Positions 30,169 through 31,676 of a stretch of 31,676 bases of DNA are shown one piece after another. Position numbers and translations under genes: made by a program. The notes under the pieces were generated by a model, which worked only from the letters and a program-made list of their open reading frames with translations, searched no databases and had not been told where the DNA came from. Origin of the DNA: CAZALT01 sp964485515 (GTDB lineage Bacteria; Actinomycetota; Acidimicrobiia; Acidimicrobiales; Acidimicrobilacustridaceae); the NCBI GenBank assembly GCA_964485515.1, contig CAZALT010000019.1, forward strand, positions 1-31,676, in the 5' to 3' direction. How positions within the stretch are numbered: the stretch's first letter is position 1; each line of letters opens with the position of its first letter.

Positions 30169-31676
30169 TCAGTCGTCGAGCTTGAGGGCGGCCACGAAGG
30201 CCTCCTGGGGAACCTCGACCCGGCCGATGTTCTTCATCTTCTTCTTGCCCTCCTTCTGCTTCTCGAGCAGCTTGCGCTTGCGGGTGATGTCGCCGCCGTA
30301 GCACTTGGCGAGGACGTCCTTGCGCTTGGCCTTGACGGTCTGGCGGGCGATGATCTTGCCGCCGACCGCGGCCTGGATGGGCACGTCGAACATCTGACGC
30401 GGGATGAGCTCCTTGAGCTTCTCGGTCATGCGGCGCCCGTAGTCGAACGCCTTGTCGGTGTGCACGATCGAGCTGAACGCGTCGACGGGCTGCGCGTTGA
30501 GCAGGATGTCGACCTTGACCAGCTTGGTCTTCTCGTAGCCGTCGGGCTCGTAGTCGAGGCTGGCGTAGCCCTGCGTGCGGCTCTTCATCTGGTCGAAGAA
30601 GTCGGTGACGACCTCGCCCAGCGGGATGCGGTACTGCAGCTCGACGCGCTCGGGCGACAGGTACTCGAGCTTGGTCATCTCGCCCCGCCGGTGCTGGCAC
30701 AGCTCCATGAGCGTGCCCGTGTAGTCGGTGGGCGTCAGGATCGTGATCTTGAGGAACGGCTCCTCGATGTGATCGATCTCCTGGGTGGCGGGCAGCTCGC
30801 TCGGGTTGTCGATGGTGATCAGGTCACCCGCGGTGGTGAACACCTGGTACTCGACCGAGGGGGCCGTGGCGATGAGGCTGAGGTTGAACTCGCGTTCGAG
30901 CCGTTCACGGATGATCTCCATGTGGAGCAGCCCGAGGAAGCCGCACCGGAACCCGAAGCCCAGGGCGCCGGAGCTCTCGGGCTCGAACGTGAAGCTGGAG
31001 TCGTTGAGGCCGAGCCGTTCGAGGGACTCGCGCAGGGTGGTGAACTCGTCGGCGTCGATGGGGTACATGCCGCAGAACACCATCGGCTTGGGTTCGAGGT
31101 AGCCGGGCAGCGCAGGCGCGGGACGAGCCGCGTCGGTGACGGTCTCGCCGGAACGGGCCTCGCCGACGTCCTTGATGCCGGCGATGAGGTAGCCGACCTC
31201 GCCGGCGCTGAGGTCCTCCACCGGGGTGGGCTCGGGGTTGCGGGTGCCGATCTCGTCGGCCGAGTGCGTATCGCCGGCCTGCACGAACTGGAGCTTGGTG
31301 CCCGAGTGCAGCGTGCCGTTCATGATGCGGATCGAGCTGACCACGCCGCGGTAGGTGTCGAAGTGGCTGTCGAAGATGAGCGCCTGGAGGGGGGCATCGG
31401 GATCGCCTTCGGGCGGCGGGATCCGCTCGACGACCGCGTCGAGCAGCTCGGTCACGCCTTCACCGGTCTTGGCGCTGATGTGCAGGATCTCCGATGCGGG
31501 GATGCCGAGCACGCTCTCGATCTCGGCACCGATCCGCTCGGGGTCGGCCGCGGGGAGATCGATCTTGTTGAGGGCCACGACCATCTCGAGGTCGTTCTCC
31601 AACGCCAGGTAGCAGTTGGCCAGCGTCTGGGCCTCGATGCCCTGCGACGCGTCGACGAGCAGGATGGCCCCTTCGC
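30169..31676 (-). CDS. lepA: Elongation factor 4 (LepA), 5' end outside the window
   Basis: About 502 codons are present. The visible part starts inside the G domain with ILLVDASQGIEAQTLANCY (G3 region) and VVALNKIDLPAADPE (G4, NKID). It continues through domain II and the domain III/V region (FRCGFLGLLHMEI, a LepA signature) to the LepA-specific C-terminal domain ending KRKDVLAKCYGGDITRKRKLLEKQKEGK. LepA is a ribosome-associated GTPase that acts on stalled or mistranslocated ribosomes. The coding frame is open to the right edge of the window, so the start codon and P-loop are missing. It is followed by hrcA on the same strand. Confidence 0.97.
   Translation of the reverse strand, partial: EGAILLVDASQGIEAQTLANCYLALENDLEMVVALNKIDLPAADPERIGAEIESVLGIPASEILHISAKTGEGVTELLDAVVERIPPPEGDPDAPLQALIFDSHFDTYRGVVSSIRIMNGTLHSGTKLQFVQAGDTHSADEIGTRNPEPTPVEDLSAGEVGYLIAGIKDVGEARSGETVTDAARPAPALPGYLEPKPMVFCGMYPIDADEFTTLRESLERLGLNDSSFTFEPESSGALGFGFRCGFLGLLHMEIIRERLEREFNLSLIATAPSVEYQVFTTAGDLITIDNPSELPATQEIDHIEEPFLKITILTPTDYTGTLMELCQHRRGEMTKLEYLSPERVELQYRIPLGEVVTDFFDQMKSRTQGYASLDYEPDGYEKTKLVKVDILLNAQPVDAFSSIVHTDKAFDYGRRMTEKLKELIPRQMFDVPIQAAVGGKIIARQTVKAKRKDVLAKCYGGDITRKRKLLEKQKEGKKKMKNIGRVEVPQEAFVAALKLDD

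Overview
The window is GC-rich, densely packed bacterial DNA. Many genes start with GTG and many neighbours overlap through GTGA or ATGA. An lepA-hrcA-dnaJ-rsmE block, a BldD-type regulator and several leaderless-looking promoters point to Actinomycetota. I infer a deep-branching lineage such as Acidimicrobiia from the overall protein character, but nothing in the sequence proves this. There is no insertion sequence, integrase, CRISPR array or rRNA. No stretch longer than about 300 bases lacks a gene; the largest gaps are 20505-20754 (250 bp), 26940-27155 (216 bp) and 8440-8618 (179 bp).

Left edge (1-3969): the 5' part of a tRNA-Val(CAC), a membrane-anchored J-domain protein and a GNAT acetyltransferase on the minus strand. 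A divergent pair follows, a PqqD-like carrier and an NTP_transf_5 nucleotidyltransferase, and then a lone LPXTG-type surface protein.

Centre (4131-25273): a large surface-polysaccharide locus. It has a PglF/WbpM-type membrane 4,6-dehydratase, a PglD-type acetyltransferase, a PglC-type phosphoglycosyltransferase, a GalE-like epimerase and a PglE-type aminotransferase. Together these form a PglF-E-D-C set of the kind that makes a diacetamido-trideoxy sugar nucleotide and loads it onto a lipid carrier. Six glycosyltransferase genes follow: three GT4, one GT2 with two catalytic domains, and two single-domain GT2. Between them sit a polysaccharide deacetylase and a DUF4012 membrane protein. The locus ends with a Wzz/BY-kinase fusion, a polytopic membrane protein (candidate Wzy polymerase) and a membrane protein with a LysM domain. 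No flippase or ABC exporter is visible, so part of the pathway must lie elsewhere.

Right edge (25299-31676, minus strand): housekeeping and stress genes in the transcription order lepA (5' end outside the window), hrcA, dnaJ, rsmE, then a bldD-like regulator with its own promoter, then hemW. hrcA has a CIRCE-type inverted repeat whose spacer holds the -10 box. The BldD-like protein keeps the RxD-X8-RxxD signature known for c-di-GMP binding, so c-di-GMP control of the adjacent polysaccharide locus is an attractive but untested idea.

Recurring structural themes are leaderless promoters (TAnnnT 6-8 nt before the start codon), translational coupling through 4-base overlaps, and many short tandem repeats, in frame inside genes (15-, 9-bp units) and between convergent genes (13-, 18-, 14-bp units).
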